A DNA stretch of 64,000 bases from Maritimibacter dapengensis. Its GTDB lineage: Bacteria; Pseudomonadota; Alphaproteobacteria; Rhodobacterales; Rhodobacteraceae. Positions 26,275-38,258 of the stretch are shown piece after piece. The stretch spans positions 124,001-188,000 of the forward strand of contig NZ_JAHUZE010000001.1 of assembly GCF_019218265.1 (NCBI RefSeq). The letters are read 5' to 3'. Under the pieces are notes generated by a model. It did no database searches and was not told the origin of the DNA. It saw only the letters and a list, made by a program, of their open reading frames with translations. Within the stretch, counting starts at the first letter, position 1, and each line of letters opens with the position of its first letter. The translations under genes were made by a program, and so were the position numbers.

Positions 26275-26845
26275 GCACCTTGGCGGGTGGCCGGCTTAGC
26301 CGATTACCGGACCCGGCCTGTTCCATGCCGCATTTCGGTCGTGCCGCTGGGTCCTATGGACCCCCGACCGCTTGGCATGGGGTTTGCTCACCCGCGTCAG
26401 GGCCACGAGGTTCGACACACTGACGTGAGATGAGCGGGGGAGAGATGCGCCGGAGGCCGTGCCTGCGAGCGTTTTTGTTTTGCCTGAAAACAGCGAATGC
26501 CGATCAAAATGCGGCTTAGGCGCATGGGCTGGGTTTTTTGTGATCACAAGTGCCGAAATGGCGCTCAAGAGCAACCGAAACATCCCTAATCCCCCGACCT
26601 GTCTGCTCGACAGGTTTAGTCCTTTTTCCGGGTGCGAGCCCGGGCAACAATACGCCATATATTGGTCGAATTGCGTGAATCGGTCAACATTTCGTGTGTG
26701 TTTCGTGGTTGCCGCCAGAAGTGGCGGAAAAGTGAGTCGCACCAAAGGGTTGACTCGTGTCGAAGCGACACGATCCCGTACGGCGTGAAATTTTTTTCGT
26801 GATCACGTTTGGAAAATGCCGCCCCGAAGGGTCGTTTCGGGCAAA
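26275..26845. other. 571-bp non-coding gap with palindromes and hairpins between zapE and folC
   Basis: No recognisable gene on either strand. It holds two palindromes sharing GTGATCAC: TTGTGATCACAA (26538-26549) and CGTGATCACG (26798-26807). It also holds hairpins ACCTGTC/GACAGGT (26597-26615), CCGCCA/TGGCGG with a GAAG tetraloop (26712-26727) and CGTGTCG/CGACACG (26756-26772). A minus-strand hairpin CCCGAA/TTCGGG at about 26824-26842 may end folC. A 95-codon minus frame from 26583, preceded by GGGGGATTAGGG, is open but unrecognised. An sRNA or regulatory region is possible. Confidence 0.5.
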
Positions 26846-28114
26846 TCACCCGTTGTCGCGCAACACCTGTCCGGCAAGGTAAAGGGAGCCGCAAATCAGG
26901 ATGCGCGCGCCAGGGGCCGTCTCGGTGATGCGCTCGATCGCCGCTTCGACATCGGGCGCGGTTTCCGTTGCCATGCCAGCTTCGCGCGCCGCTTTCGCGG
27001 TCTCGTCGGCTGGTAAGGTGGCCGCTTCGCCGGGGATCGCGACGGCAGTGAGGGTTGCGGCGCGTGATGCAAGAGGGCGCATGTAGCCGACCACGTCCTT
27101 GGTGTTGAGCATGCCACAGACCAGGTGAAGGGGCTTGTCCGGCAGACGCTCGAGCGCCTCGGCCAGCGCGATACCGGCCGCCGGATTATGCCCGCCGTCG
27201 AGCCAAAGCTCCGCTGATCCGGCCGCGTCGACCAGTGGACCGTTGCGCAGCCGTTGCAGCCGCGCGGGCCAGGTCGCCTTCGTCATGGCGGCCTCGCAGG
27301 CTGTCTCGTCGAAACCGAGTGTGCGTAGGGCTGCGAGGGCAGCTCCGGCGTTCTCGACCTGATGCGCGCCGATGAGGGCGGGCATGGGCAGATCGAGCAA
27401 CCCGGTCTCATCCTGAAAAACGAGCCGGTCGCGTTCTTCCCACACATGCCAGTGCTGACCCTGCGCGACGAGCGGTGCGCCGAGTCGTTCGGCGGTGCGT
27501 TCGATCACCTCGAGAGCGGCGTCCTCTTGCGGGCCGACGACGCAAGGCACGCTTCGTTTGATGATCCCGGCCTTCTCGCCCGCGATGGCGGCGAGCGTAT
27601 CGCCGAGATATTGCGTGTGGTCGATGGAAACCGGCGTGATGACCGACAGGAGTGGGTCGACCACGTTGGTCGCGTCCAGCCGACCACCCAGACCGACTTC
27701 GAGCAGGGTGTAGTCCGCTGGCGTTTCCGAGAAGGCGAGGATCGCGGCGACGGTGGTGATCTCGAAATAGGTGATGCTTTCGCCGTTGTTGGCGGAGTAG
27801 CACCTGTCGAGGACCTCGGTCAGGTCGTCTTCGGAAATCAATTCGCCCGCGACACGGATGCGTTCATGGAACCGCGCGAGGTGGGGGGAGGTATAGGCGT
27901 GGACGCTCTTGCCAGCCGCCTCCAGCCCGGCGCGGATCATCGCCAGCGTGGAGCCTTTGCCGTTGGTTCCCGCGATATGGATCACAGGGGGAAGGCGCTT
28001 TTCGGGATGGTCGAGTGCGTCGAGAAGCCGCCAGACGCGGTCGAGCGTCAGGTCGATGATCTTCGGGTGCAGCGCCATCATCCGGTCGAGGATGACATCG
28101 GAGCCCTGGCTCAT
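26846..28114 (-). CDS. folC: Dihydrofolate synthase / folylpolyglutamate synthase
   Basis: A 422-residue Mur-ligase-type enzyme that adds glutamate to dihydropteroate and folates. Seen are the P-loop GTNGKGST (residues ~49-56), YTSPHLARFHERI, the Omega-loop region and DGGHNPAAG in the C-terminal domain. Its ATG overlaps the accD stop by 4 bp, the widespread accD-folC operon arrangement. Confidence 0.96.
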   Translation of the reverse strand: MSQGSDVILDRMMALHPKIIDLTLDRVWRLLDALDHPEKRLPPVIHIAGTNGKGSTLAMIRAGLEAAGKSVHAYTSPHLARFHERIRVAGELISEDDLTEVLDRCYSANNGESITYFEITTVAAILAFSETPADYTLLEVGLGGRLDATNVVDPLLSVITPVSIDHTQYLGDTLAAIAGEKAGIIKRSVPCVVGPQEDAALEVIERTAERLGAPLVAQGQHWHVWEERDRLVFQDETGLLDLPMPALIGAHQVENAGAALAALRTLGFDETACEAAMTKATWPARLQRLRNGPLVDAAGSAELWLDGGHNPAAGIALAEALERLPDKPLHLVCGMLNTKDVVGYMRPLASRAATLTAVAIPGEAATLPADETAKAAREAGMATETAPDVEAAIERITETAPGARILICGSLYLAGQVLRDNG

Positions 28115-29082
28115 TCCTTCGGCGCCTCGGTCTCCGGTTTGGCCTCGGCGGCGACCTCGGGTGGTTTGCCCGCATCGTCGGCGGGGGGCGCCACGTCAGG
28201 CTCCGGAGCGGGCAGGTCGCCCATGACCGCGGGCGGGTGCTTCATCAACATGCGCGTGATGGTGATGAGCTCGTCGCGCATCTTCGTGCGGTGGGTCACG
28301 CGGTCGAGCATCCCGTGGTCCAAGAGGTATTCCGCACGCTGGAAGCCCTCGGGGAGGCTTTCGCGGATCGTCTGCTCGATCACGCGGGGGCCGGCGAAAC
28401 AGATGAGCGCGTTCGGCTCGGCGATCTGAACGTCGCCCAGCATGGCATAGGAGGCCGTAACGCCGCCGGTGGTCGGGTGCGTGATGACCACGATGTAGGG
28501 CAACCCGGCCTCGCGCACCATGTCGACGGCGACCGTCGTGCGCGGCATCTGCATGAGCGACAGGATACCCTCCTGCATCCGGGCGCCACCGGCGGCGGAG
28601 AACAGGATCAGCGGGCGTTTCAGCTTCACCGCGCGTTCGGCTGCGGCAATAATCGCGTTGCCGACATACATGCCCATCGAGCCGCCCATGAACGAAAAGT
28701 CCTGACAGGCCGCGACGATGGGCGTGCGTCCGATCTCGCCTTCGGCGACGAGCATCGCCTCTTTTTCGCCGGTCTTTTTCTTGGCGTCCTTCATGCGCTC
28801 GGGATACCGCTTCTGATCCTTGAATTTCAGCGGGTCCTCGACGGGGTCGGGAACGGACACCTCGGCAAACACGCCGCCGTCAAAGAGGGCCGAAAAGCGC
28901 TCACGCGGGGTGATCTGCATGTGGTGGTCACAGGATGTGCAGACGTTCAGGTTGTCCGACAATTCGCGGTGAAACAGCATGGTCCCGCATTCCGGGCACT
29001 TGATCCACAGGTTCTCGGGCACCTCGCGGCGCGAAAAGAGCGAGTTGATCCGGGGCCGGACGTAGTTGGAAATCCAGTTCAT
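28111..29082 (-). CDS. accD: Acetyl-CoA carboxylase carboxyltransferase beta subunit
   Basis: A 323-residue AccD. The N-terminal zinc ribbon has C29, C32, C48 and C51, followed by the crotonase-like carboxyltransferase core (GGSMGMYVGNAI, GGARMQEG). With AccA it transfers carboxyl from biotin to acetyl-CoA in fatty-acid synthesis. A C-terminal tail of ~35 residues rich in Pro, Ala and Glu goes beyond the core, as in other alphaproteobacteria. Confidence 0.97.
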   Translation of the reverse strand: MNWISNYVRPRINSLFSRREVPENLWIKCPECGTMLFHRELSDNLNVCTSCDHHMQITPRERFSALFDGGVFAEVSVPDPVEDPLKFKDQKRYPERMKDAKKKTGEKEAMLVAEGEIGRTPIVAACQDFSFMGGSMGMYVGNAIIAAAERAVKLKRPLILFSAAGGARMQEGILSLMQMPRTTVAVDMVREAGLPYIVVITHPTTGGVTASYAMLGDVQIAEPNALICFAGPRVIEQTIRESLPEGFQRAEYLLDHGMLDRVTHRTKMRDELITITRMLMKHPPAVMGDLPAPEPDVAPPADDAGKPPEVAAEAKPETEAPKE

Positions 29083-29115
29083 CGCGTGATCCTTGGGACG
29101 TTTTCAGCGCCCTAC

Positions 29116-30045
29116 CTATGCCGCGAAGACGGTATTTGCAATCTTGTCGCGCCGGTTCATCCACAGCCACCAGAGCGCGAACAGAAGGATGTTGAAGCCG
29201 GTCTGGAACAGGATCGAATAGGCCGTATAGCCCGATTGCGGGTCCATGCCGACGGTAAACAGCGAAAAGCCGTCCAGCGTTCCTTCGATCCCGATCACGG
29301 TGAGGGAGGCGTTGTTGGCGAAGTGAAGCCCGGCCGCCGCGCCGAGGTTGCCGGTACGGATCGTCACGAGGCAAAGCATGATCCCTGTCGCCGTCGTATT
29401 GATCACGTAGGTCGCTGCGTTCATCGTGCCATAGGTCGCTGCATCGAAGTGAAGCAGGCCGAAAATCAGCGAGGGCAGCACCGCCCATATCCAGATCGAG
29501 CGGAACCGCGCACGCAATTGTTGCAGGAGATAACCCCGGAATATCGCCTCTTCCGCGAAGGTCTGCAGAAAGATCAGAAACAGGGCCGGAAGGAGCCAGA
29601 CCAGCCAATCCGAAACGGGTCTCACCTGTTCGATCATTGGCGATAGTTCGGCGGGCAGGACCACGCGTTCGAAGAACATGATCGAGTAGAGCGCCGTGGC
29701 GATAAGGACGGCCACGAGTGTGCCCAAGGCGAAATGGCGCAGGTTCAGTCGCCGGTTCGGGCCGAACAGGCTCGTATACCCGCGTTTGTGCAGGATCGGC
29801 AGCACGATCACGAGACCGATGTGAAATCCGATGAACGTGGCGAAAAACAGACCCGCGGAGATCGGGCTTTCACCAGACAGGAAACTGGACGGCGATGTGC
29901 CGAGGAACACGCCAGCAAGCGTGAACACCGCGAAGGTCGCCGCGAAAAACGCGCCGATCATGAGCGCAAATCCAAGGATCGTGCGCCAGACTTGCGTATA
30001 CGGCTCTGCCGGCCGCCAGAATTCAATCACTTCGCGCTCCCTCAT
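29116..30045 (-). CDS. CPBP-family intramembrane metalloprotease-like protein
   Basis: A 309-residue membrane protein with about eight helices. The CPBP (Abi/CAAX protease and bacteriocin-processing) motifs are present: EEAIFR (E165, E166, R170), FGLLHF with H199, and a later GLHFANN. All catalytic elements look intact, so a working glutamic-type intramembrane protease is likely; the substrate is unknown. The ATG at 30045 gives the standard start; the longer frame to 30138 has none. Confidence 0.85.
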   Translation of the reverse strand: MREREVIEFWRPAEPYTQVWRTILGFALMIGAFFAATFAVFTLAGVFLGTSPSSFLSGESPISAGLFFATFIGFHIGLVIVLPILHKRGYTSLFGPNRRLNLRHFALGTLVAVLIATALYSIMFFERVVLPAELSPMIEQVRPVSDWLVWLLPALFLIFLQTFAEEAIFRGYLLQQLRARFRSIWIWAVLPSLIFGLLHFDAATYGTMNAATYVINTTATGIMLCLVTIRTGNLGAAAGLHFANNASLTVIGIEGTLDGFSLFTVGMDPQSGYTAYSILFQTGFNILLFALWWLWMNRRDKIANTVFAA

Positions 30046-30157
30046 TCTCGCAAGTACATAGTGTATCGCCGGAAATCGGCAACCCGTCGTGGCGTCGTGG
30101 TTGCATCCATACGGGTGCGCGCTTAGACCCTTTGCCAATTAATGAGGGAACGGAAAA

Positions 30158-30916
30158 ATGGCGACCAAACCGGCGATGCTCGGCATAGCTCTGACGGCGT
30201 GTCTGGGTCTTGCCGCATGTTCGGGTGGTGGCGGTCTCTCGGGCGGACGGTCCGGTGGCACCGGGGCGGAAAGCAGCGCGGTCTCCGTTCTCGCAGGCGA
30301 CGTCGTTCTGGCCGCACCACCGGGGTATTGCGAAGACCCGGTTTCGACCAGACGCGACGATGTATCCGCATTCGTGCTTTTCGGGTCGTGCCGGGCGATC
30401 ACCGGGAGCGGCAAGTCCCCGACAAGGCCCGCCGTTCTCACCGCGGCCGTTTCCCGGTCCACGGGGCCGCTTACAGAAAGTGACTTCGCCCAACTCGCCG
30501 GATTTCTCGCAACGCCCGAGGGCAAGGCATCACTGTCTCGCGGCGGTGACGCATCGGAGGTCGAGGTCGAGACCATCCTGCACAGCGGTGATCTGATTTT
30601 CATACGCGCCCGAGATGCCGGGGAACGCGGAATGGACCCCGCGTTCTGGCGCGCGATCTTTCCGGAGTCCGGTGCCTTGGTCACGCTCACCGTGTCGAGC
30701 CTTGCCACCGCTCAGATCCCCGAGGACAGCGGCAAGGCTCTTGTCACGAATTTCGTAGCTGCCATAAAAGCGGCCAATACCAAAACCGAGGCCGAAACCG
30801 GACCAGACGCGGCCGAGCCAATCCTTGTTGCGGACCCCGAGCGGCTTGAGCGCGACCCGAATACGGTCGGGACGAAACCCGGGGCGCTGCGCGCCTTCTT
30901 CGAGCGTTTGCTATAG
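30158..30916 (+). CDS. Lipoprotein of unknown function
   Basis: A 252-residue protein with a lipoprotein signal: LGLAAC places the acylated cysteine at C21, followed by a Gly/Ser-rich linker (SGGGGLSGGRSGG). The rest is a mixed alpha/beta domain of ~200 residues with a Cys pair (GYCED, GSCRA). No family recognised. It probably faces the periplasm. It is followed 56 bp later by the DUF6478 gene and may be co-transcribed. Confidence 0.7.
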   Translation: MATKPAMLGIALTACLGLAACSGGGGLSGGRSGGTGAESSAVSVLAGDVVLAAPPGYCEDPVSTRRDDVSAFVLFGSCRAITGSGKSPTRPAVLTAAVSRSTGPLTESDFAQLAGFLATPEGKASLSRGGDASEVEVETILHSGDLIFIRARDAGERGMDPAFWRAIFPESGALVTLTVSSLATAQIPEDSGKALVTNFVAAIKAANTKTEAETGPDAAEPILVADPERLERDPNTVGTKPGALRAFFERLL

Positions 30917-30972
30917 GTTAACAATTCTGGTCTAACTGCTTTCGGTGTTCACGATCTGGAAACAACCCGCCG

Positions 30973-31746
30973 ATGTCCAAACGTGCTTTCGGTCTCGTTG
31001 ACCTTATCCTGCACCCCCTAGTGATCCGCCGTTGGCGCCGGACTGCCTCGGCCGCTGATCAAGTCAGTCTGGGCATGTTGCGCCGCATTCGGTTGCGGGC
31101 GCTGGAACTCCGCCAGGCGCTCGACCGGATCATCTTCGTGGCGAACGGTCGTCTCGCGTTGCCCCTGATCGGGTCGAATACGTTTCCCAAGCCGCTTCAT
31201 TCCGACTGGTCCTGGCGCCCACAGCTCTGGCGCGGGCCGATTTTCCCACCGGGGCGCGCGGCGGTGGAGAGCAAGAGCGATTTCGGTGACGAGGTTACGA
31301 TCTTCCACGATTGCCGGATATCGGAACTCACGGTGCGGCAGATGCGCAATACGCGGGAAGAGGACCTCGCGCCCTATGGCCTGCGCCTCGATGTCTTCAA
31401 GTTCGACGGCTCTTTCCTGTCACTGGTCATCGAGTTGCCGGACAGCGCGATGCGCGGGTTGACGCGAAAGCATCTCCTGCGCCTGAACGCGGTGATCGAG
31501 ACGGAAAAGAAGCTCGAGATATTCGCGCGCGTGAACATCCAGCATGGTCCGAACACCGAACAGATGGTTCGTGAACTGCCGCTCGATGACAAGGAATTCT
31601 CGATTGATTTCGACCTGGCCTATACCAAGCTCAACGAGAAACGCGTGGAACGGGCCTGGGTCGACCTTATTTTCGAGGGACCGGAGATGAACCAAGTGAT
31701 GCTGCGGGACGTGAATTTTTCACGCCGCCCGCGGGCGGAGGTGTGA
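30973..31746 (+). CDS. DUF6478 family protein
   Basis: A 257-residue soluble protein recognised as a rhodobacterial DUF6478 member from its PLIGSNTFPKPLHSDWSWRP segment and the late VNIQHGPNTEQMVREL segment. No catalytic motif is evident. It is tightly coupled to the next small gene, whose ATG is one base after its stop, so the two products probably act together. Function unknown. Confidence 0.7.
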   Translation: MSKRAFGLVDLILHPLVIRRWRRTASAADQVSLGMLRRIRLRALELRQALDRIIFVANGRLALPLIGSNTFPKPLHSDWSWRPQLWRGPIFPPGRAAVESKSDFGDEVTIFHDCRISELTVRQMRNTREEDLAPYGLRLDVFKFDGSFLSLVIELPDSAMRGLTRKHLLRLNAVIETEKKLEIFARVNIQHGPNTEQMVRELPLDDKEFSIDFDLAYTKLNEKRVERAWVDLIFEGPEMNQVMLRDVNFSRRPRAEV

Positions 31747-31747
31747 C

Positions 31748-32119
31748 ATGGCGGATTTGGTGCTGACGAAGACCCGTATTCAGGCCGGTGTCTGGGAGGG
31801 CGTCCTGACGGGTGCCGATACGCCGCCCGACATTACCGTTACTCATAATGGCCAGGAGATCGCCGGCGCGTCGCTTCGAGACGACCCGGATATCGAGGGC
31901 CAGTTCCGGGTGTTCGTGCCGATCCCGCAGGATCTCTTGTCCGAAGGCGTGCAGACCTTCCTGATTTCCGAGAAGGCGAGCGGCGACAGGCTGGCGAGTT
32001 TCACCGTTGTGACCGGGCAGCCGCTCGACGAGGATTTCCGCGCCGAGATGGAGCTATTGCGGGCCGAGCTTGACATGCTCAAGCGCGCGTTCCGGCGTCA
32101 TTGCGTCGAAACCATGTGA
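31748..32119 (+). CDS. Hypothetical protein coupled to DUF6478
   Basis: A 123-residue protein: a beta-rich N-terminal half (VWEGVLTGADTPPDITVTHNGQ is the start of a sandwich-like repeat) and a C-terminal helix (EDFRAEMELLRAELDMLKRA) with coiled-coil heptads. It begins one base after the DUF6478 stop, implying translational coupling and a stable partner relation. No named family recognised. Confidence 0.65.
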   Translation: MADLVLTKTRIQAGVWEGVLTGADTPPDITVTHNGQEIAGASLRDDPDIEGQFRVFVPIPQDLLSEGVQTFLISEKASGDRLASFTVVTGQPLDEDFRAEMELLRAELDMLKRAFRRHCVETM

Positions 32120-32159
32120 TTGCGCCGCGCAAGGCGCGTCGCGGTGGGCCGCGCTGACG

Positions 32160-32241
32160 CGCGGCTGAGGGGCTGTCTGCCCCTCCCGGCGAAATCCCGG
32201 GGGATTTCACCGACCCCGAAAGTATTTCCGAAACGATGAAG
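32160..32241 (+). repeat. 3'-end hairpin-box element, copy 2
   Basis: Palindrome GAGGGGC-TGTCT-GCCCCTC (32167-32185), then a GAAATCCC/GGGATTTC dyad, then the box CCCCGAAAGTATTTCC-GAAACGATGAA (32214-32240). It lies ~40 bp after the stop of the small coupled gene, in sense orientation. Confidence 0.7.
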
Positions 32242-32272
32242 GGACGCGGGCTGACGCGGCGTATGGGGGTGA

Positions 32273-34659
<2,387 letters not shown>

Positions 34660-34697
34660 GAAACCTATACGCGCCGAACACGCGACCGGTTTCAATC

Positions 34698-34800
34698 CCT
34701 TTCACCGTTTCCGAAATACTTCGGGAGGTCTGGAGGGCTGGCCCTCCAGCTGCACGACCCGCCGCACGGCGGGGCGTGGACATCCTGTGCGTGCGTCAGC
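34698..34800 (-). repeat. 3'-end hairpin-box element, copy 3 (after argH)
   Basis: Read on the minus strand, after the argH stop: palindrome TGGAGGGC/GCCCTCCA (34731-34748) and then a box with GAAGTATTTCGG-GAAACGGTGAA (34701-34727 on the plus strand). Same order and orientation relative to its gene as the other copies. Confidence 0.7.
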
Positions 34801-34810
34801 GCGCTCCTTT

Positions 34811-36208
34811 TCAGCTCAGCTTCTCGCGCCAGGCGGCGGTCTGTTCGCGGACCCGGACCGGGGCCGTGCCGCCGTAGGACGTGCGTGAGGCGACCGAGGC
34901 ATCGACGGTCAAGACGTTGAACACATCCTCGGTGATCGCGTCATGCACGGACCTGAGGTCGTCGAGCGACAGGTCGGGCAGGTCGCAGCCTTTGTCCTCT
35001 GCGAGCGCGACGAGCGACCCGGTGACGTGGTGGGCATCGCGGAAGGGCAGGCCCAATTCGCGCACCAGCCAGTCGGCGAGGTCGGTCGCGGTCGAAAACC
35101 CGCTGGATGCGGCGGCGGCGAGCGCGTCGCGATTGGCGGTGAGATCCGAGACCATGCCTGTCATCGCGGCGAGCGACAGCATCAGGTTGTCGGCGGCGTC
35201 GAAGACCTGTTCCTTGTCTTCCTGCATGTCCTTGGAATAGGCGAGCGGCAGGCCCTTCATCACCGTGAACAGCGCGACCATCGCTCCCATGATCCGGCCG
35301 ATCTTGGCGCGGATCAGCTCGGCGGCGTCGGGGTTCTTCTTCTGGGGCATGATCGAGGAGCCGGTCGAGAACCGGTCCGACAGGGTCACGAAGCGGAACT
35401 GGGCCGAGGACCAGATCACCAGCTCTTCCGAGAACCGGCTGAGATGCAAGGCGCAGATCGTCGCGCAGGACAGGAACTCGAGCGCGTGGTCGCGGTCCGA
35501 CACGGCGTCGAGCGAATTGGCCATCGGGCGGTCGAACCCGAGCGCCTCGGCGGTCATGTGGCGGTCGATGTCGAAGCCGGTCCCGGCGAGCGCCGCAGCG
35601 CCCAGGGGGGATTCGTTCATCCGGCGGCGGGCATCCTCGAAGCGGGACTTGTCGCGGGCGAACATTTCGACATAGGCCATCATGTGATGGCCCCATGTCA
35701 CGGGCTGCGCGGTTTGCAGGTGGGTGAAGCCGGGCATGACCCAGTCGGCCCCTGCCTCGGCCTGATCCAGAAACGCCCGGATGAGCGCGTCGAGCCCTTC
35801 GATGGCGGCGTCCACTTGATCGCGCACCCAGAGCCGGAAATCCGTCGCCACCTGATCGTTGCGCGACCGCGCGGTGTGCAGACGCCCGGCAGGTTCGCCG
35901 ATCAGCTCTTTCAGCCGCGCTTCCACGTTCATGTGGATGTCTTCAAGCGCCGTCGAAAACGCGAAATCACCGTTCTCGATCTCTGACAGAACCGTGAGCA
36001 GGCCTTCCCGGATCGCCTCGGCGTCTTTATCAGAGATGATGCCCTGCGCCGCCAGCATCGCGGCATGGGCGCGAGAGCCGGTGATGTCCTGTTGGGCGAG
36101 CCGCTGGTCGTACCCGATCGAGGCATTGATCGCCTCCATGATCGCGTCAGGGCCTGCGGCGAAACGTCCGCCCCACATGGCGTTGGCGTCTTTCTTGGTG
36201 TCTGTCAT
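34811..36208 (-). CDS. argH: Argininosuccinate lyase
   Basis: A 465-residue fumarase/aspartase-superfamily enzyme that splits argininosuccinate to arginine and fumarate. Seen are MWGGRF at the start, [28 protein letters not shown] and the signature [12 protein letters not shown]. The ATG at 36208 gives normal length; the frame to 36460 is an extension without homology. Divergent from the TlpA-like gene with only 23 bp between start codons, so the promoters overlap. Confidence 0.97.
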   Translation of the reverse strand: MTDTKKDANAMWGGRFAAGPDAIMEAINASIGYDQRLAQQDITGSRAHAAMLAAQGIISDKDAEAIREGLLTVLSEIENGDFAFSTALEDIHMNVEARLKELIGEPAGRLHTARSRNDQVATDFRLWVRDQVDAAIEGLDALIRAFLDQAEAGADWVMPGFTHLQTAQPVTWGHHMMAYVEMFARDKSRFEDARRRMNESPLGAAALAGTGFDIDRHMTAEALGFDRPMANSLDAVSDRDHALEFLSCATICALHLSRFSEELVIWSSAQFRFVTLSDRFSTGSSIMPQKKNPDAAELIRAKIGRIMGAMVALFTVMKGLPLAYSKDMQEDKEQVFDAADNLMLSLAAMTGMVSDLTANRDALAAAASSGFSTATDLADWLVRELGLPFRDAHHVTGSLVALAEDKGCDLPDLSLDDLRSVHDAITEDVFNVLTVDASVASRTSYGGTAPVRVREQTAAWREKLS

Positions 36209-36231
36209 GGCATGAGGCCTTGGAGAAGAGC

Positions 36232-36789
36232 ATGAAATTTCGAAACTGGCTATACGCGGCCCTCGTTCTGACTGCAAACGCGGCGTTTGCCGACATGCCG
36301 GACATCGAGGCCCTGAAAGATGGCACGATGAAGAAGCTCGCGGTCCATGCAGAGCCGAAAGACGTGCCGCGCGATATGGCCGTGAAGGATGCGGAAGGCG
36401 GCGACGTGACGCTTGCCGATTACGAAGGCAAGATCGTCGTCGTGAATTTCTGGGCGACATGGTGTGCGCCGTGCCGCAAGGAAATGCCGGGGCTGGACGC
36501 GCTCGAGGCGGAGTTCGGGGGCGACCAGTTTGCGGTCGTGCCGATCGCGACGCTCCGCACGAAACAGATGGCCGCCGAGAAATTCTTTGCCGAGATCGAG
36601 GTCGAGCACCTGCCGCTTCTCATGGACACGAACGGAGATCTGGCCCGCGCCTCCGGCGTGATGGGGCTTCCCGTAACATTGATCCTCGACCGTGAGGGCA
36701 AGGAGATCGCACGCCTGATGGGTGACGCGGAATGGAATTCCGAGAGCGCCAAGGCGATCATGTCGGCACTCATTGGCGCCGAAGGCTGA
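36232..36789 (+). CDS. TlpA-like periplasmic thiol-disulfide oxidoreductase
   Basis: A 185-residue exported thioredoxin-fold protein. The signal peptide is residues 1-20 (ending NAAFA). The redox motif WCAPC gives C78 and C81, and the cis-proline region is GLPVTLIL. Likely a reductant for periplasmic cysteines, for example in cytochrome maturation. GGAGAAGAG precedes the ATG at 36232. Confidence 0.9.
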   Translation: MKFRNWLYAALVLTANAAFADMPDIEALKDGTMKKLAVHAEPKDVPRDMAVKDAEGGDVTLADYEGKIVVVNFWATWCAPCRKEMPGLDALEAEFGGDQFAVVPIATLRTKQMAAEKFFAEIEVEHLPLLMDTNGDLARASGVMGLPVTLILDREGKEIARLMGDAEWNSESAKAIMSALIGAEG

Positions 36790-36896
36790 CGCGATACCTG
36801 ATCCATAAGTGAGACGGGCGGCTCCCTGCCGATCCGGACTCGCCTGATTGACACTCCGAGGTGCGAAAAACACATTCGCCCGGCAGGAGGACAGAC

Positions 36897-37283
36897 ATGC
36901 CGATTTGGTTGCTAGGAGCATTCGTGGTCGTCGGGCTCATCGCCATATGGGTGGCGATGCGGTTTTATGGCTATGACAAGCCTCTGACCCTCGACGAAGA
37001 TGCCGCACGGCGCGAGTTCATGGCGGACAATCCCGGGTTGGAGCCGGACGACATTCGCATGGCCAAAACGGGTCAGGCGGCCCTGGTGCGGGCAAACGGC
37101 AATCTTCATGTGCTTTGGGTGATGGGGCAGGACGTCGCGACACATGTGCTCGATGCGCCTCAGATCATCCCGACGAATTCGGGACTCGTACTCACACTTC
37201 GTGACTTTGCCGCGCCGCGCGTTAAACTGGAACTCGCGCCCGATGAGGCGTCGACCTGGACTGCGCTGATCGAAAAGACCTGA
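36897..37283 (+). CDS. Hypothetical membrane-anchored protein
   Basis: A 128-residue protein with one N-terminal membrane helix (IWLLGAFVVVGLIAIWVAM) and a soluble ~105-residue domain. No recognised family. GCAGGAGGAC precedes the ATG. Its TGA directly abuts the ATG of the sterol-desaturase gene (no gap), so the two are translationally coupled and may work together. Confidence 0.65.
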   Translation: MPIWLLGAFVVVGLIAIWVAMRFYGYDKPLTLDEDAARREFMADNPGLEPDDIRMAKTGQAALVRANGNLHVLWVMGQDVATHVLDAPQIIPTNSGLVLTLRDFAAPRVKLELAPDEASTWTALIEKT

Positions 37284-38237
37284 ATGGACCTTACAGAACT
37301 GACCTATCCCGACGTCGTTTCGCTCGCCGTGCCGTTCTTCGTCGCGGCTGTGCTGATCGAGATGACCTGGATATTCATCGCCAAACGGGGTGGGCGGTAC
37401 GAGACGCGGGATGCGATGACCAGTCTTGCCATGGGTGTTGGCAATGTGGCCTCGGGCATCCTACTTGGGTTCGTCACCTTCGGGTTCTTCATGTGGCTCT
37501 GGGCGCTCACACCGTTCGACCTTGGCACCAGCTGGTGGGTCGTTGCGCTGTGCTTTGTGCTGGACGACCTGCGTTATTACTGGGTGCATCGCTTCGGTCA
37601 CCGTGTGCGGTGGGTCTGGGCCAGTCATGTGAACCACCATTCGAGCCAGCACTACAACCTGACCACGGCGCTCCGGCAAACCTGGACCGGTACTTTCACC
37701 TTCATGATGATCGTGCGCGCGCCACTGGTGCTGCTAGGCTTCCACCCGGCGATGATCCTGTTCGTCGGCGGTCTGAACCTGATCTACCAGTTCTGGATAC
37801 ACACCGAGGCGATCGACAAGATGCCGCGCTGGTTCGAGGCGGTGATGAACACGCCGTCGCACCACCGCGTCCATCACGGGCGCAATCCGCGCTACCTCGA
37901 TGCCAATTACGCGGGGGTCTTCATCATCTGGGACAAGATGTTCGGAACCTTCGTGCCCGAGCAGGAAAACGACCGCCCGGACTACGGGCTGGTCCACAAT
38001 ATCGGCACCTTCAATCCGTTGCGGGTCGCCTTCCATGAATGGATCGCGATTTTTCGGGATTGGTTTCAGCCGGGGATCACGTGGCGGGATCGGTTGCTCT
38101 ATGCGGTCATGCCGCCGGGTTGGCGCCACGACGGGACCGGGGGCGGTTCGGAACGGCTGAAGCAGGAATATGTCGCGGCCAATCCGGAGGCGGGCGGAAC
38201 GCCCGGGTTCGAGCCGCACCGGCTTGGGTCCAAGTGA
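37284..38237 (+). CDS. Sterol desaturase / fatty acid hydroxylase family membrane protein
   Basis: A 317-residue di-iron membrane oxygenase with about four helices. The histidine clusters are H102-x3-H106, H115-x2-H118-H119 (SHVNHHSSQH) and, later, PSHHRVHHGRNP, so the metal site looks complete. In bacteria the family includes carotenoid and lipid hydroxylases; the substrate is unknown here. Co-translated with the small anchored protein upstream. Confidence 0.88.
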   Translation: MDLTELTYPDVVSLAVPFFVAAVLIEMTWIFIAKRGGRYETRDAMTSLAMGVGNVASGILLGFVTFGFFMWLWALTPFDLGTSWWVVALCFVLDDLRYYWVHRFGHRVRWVWASHVNHHSSQHYNLTTALRQTWTGTFTFMMIVRAPLVLLGFHPAMILFVGGLNLIYQFWIHTEAIDKMPRWFEAVMNTPSHHRVHHGRNPRYLDANYAGVFIIWDKMFGTFVPEQENDRPDYGLVHNIGTFNPLRVAFHEWIAIFRDWFQPGITWRDRLLYAVMPPGWRHDGTGGGSERLKQEYVAANPEAGGTPGFEPHRLGSK

Positions 38238-38258
38238 GCGAGGCGCGAAGGCTACGGC

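Noticed and set aside
26459-26788. 109-residue plus-strand frame in the zapE-folC gap
   Set aside because: No ribosome-binding site, no family resemblance, and it runs through several perfect hairpins.
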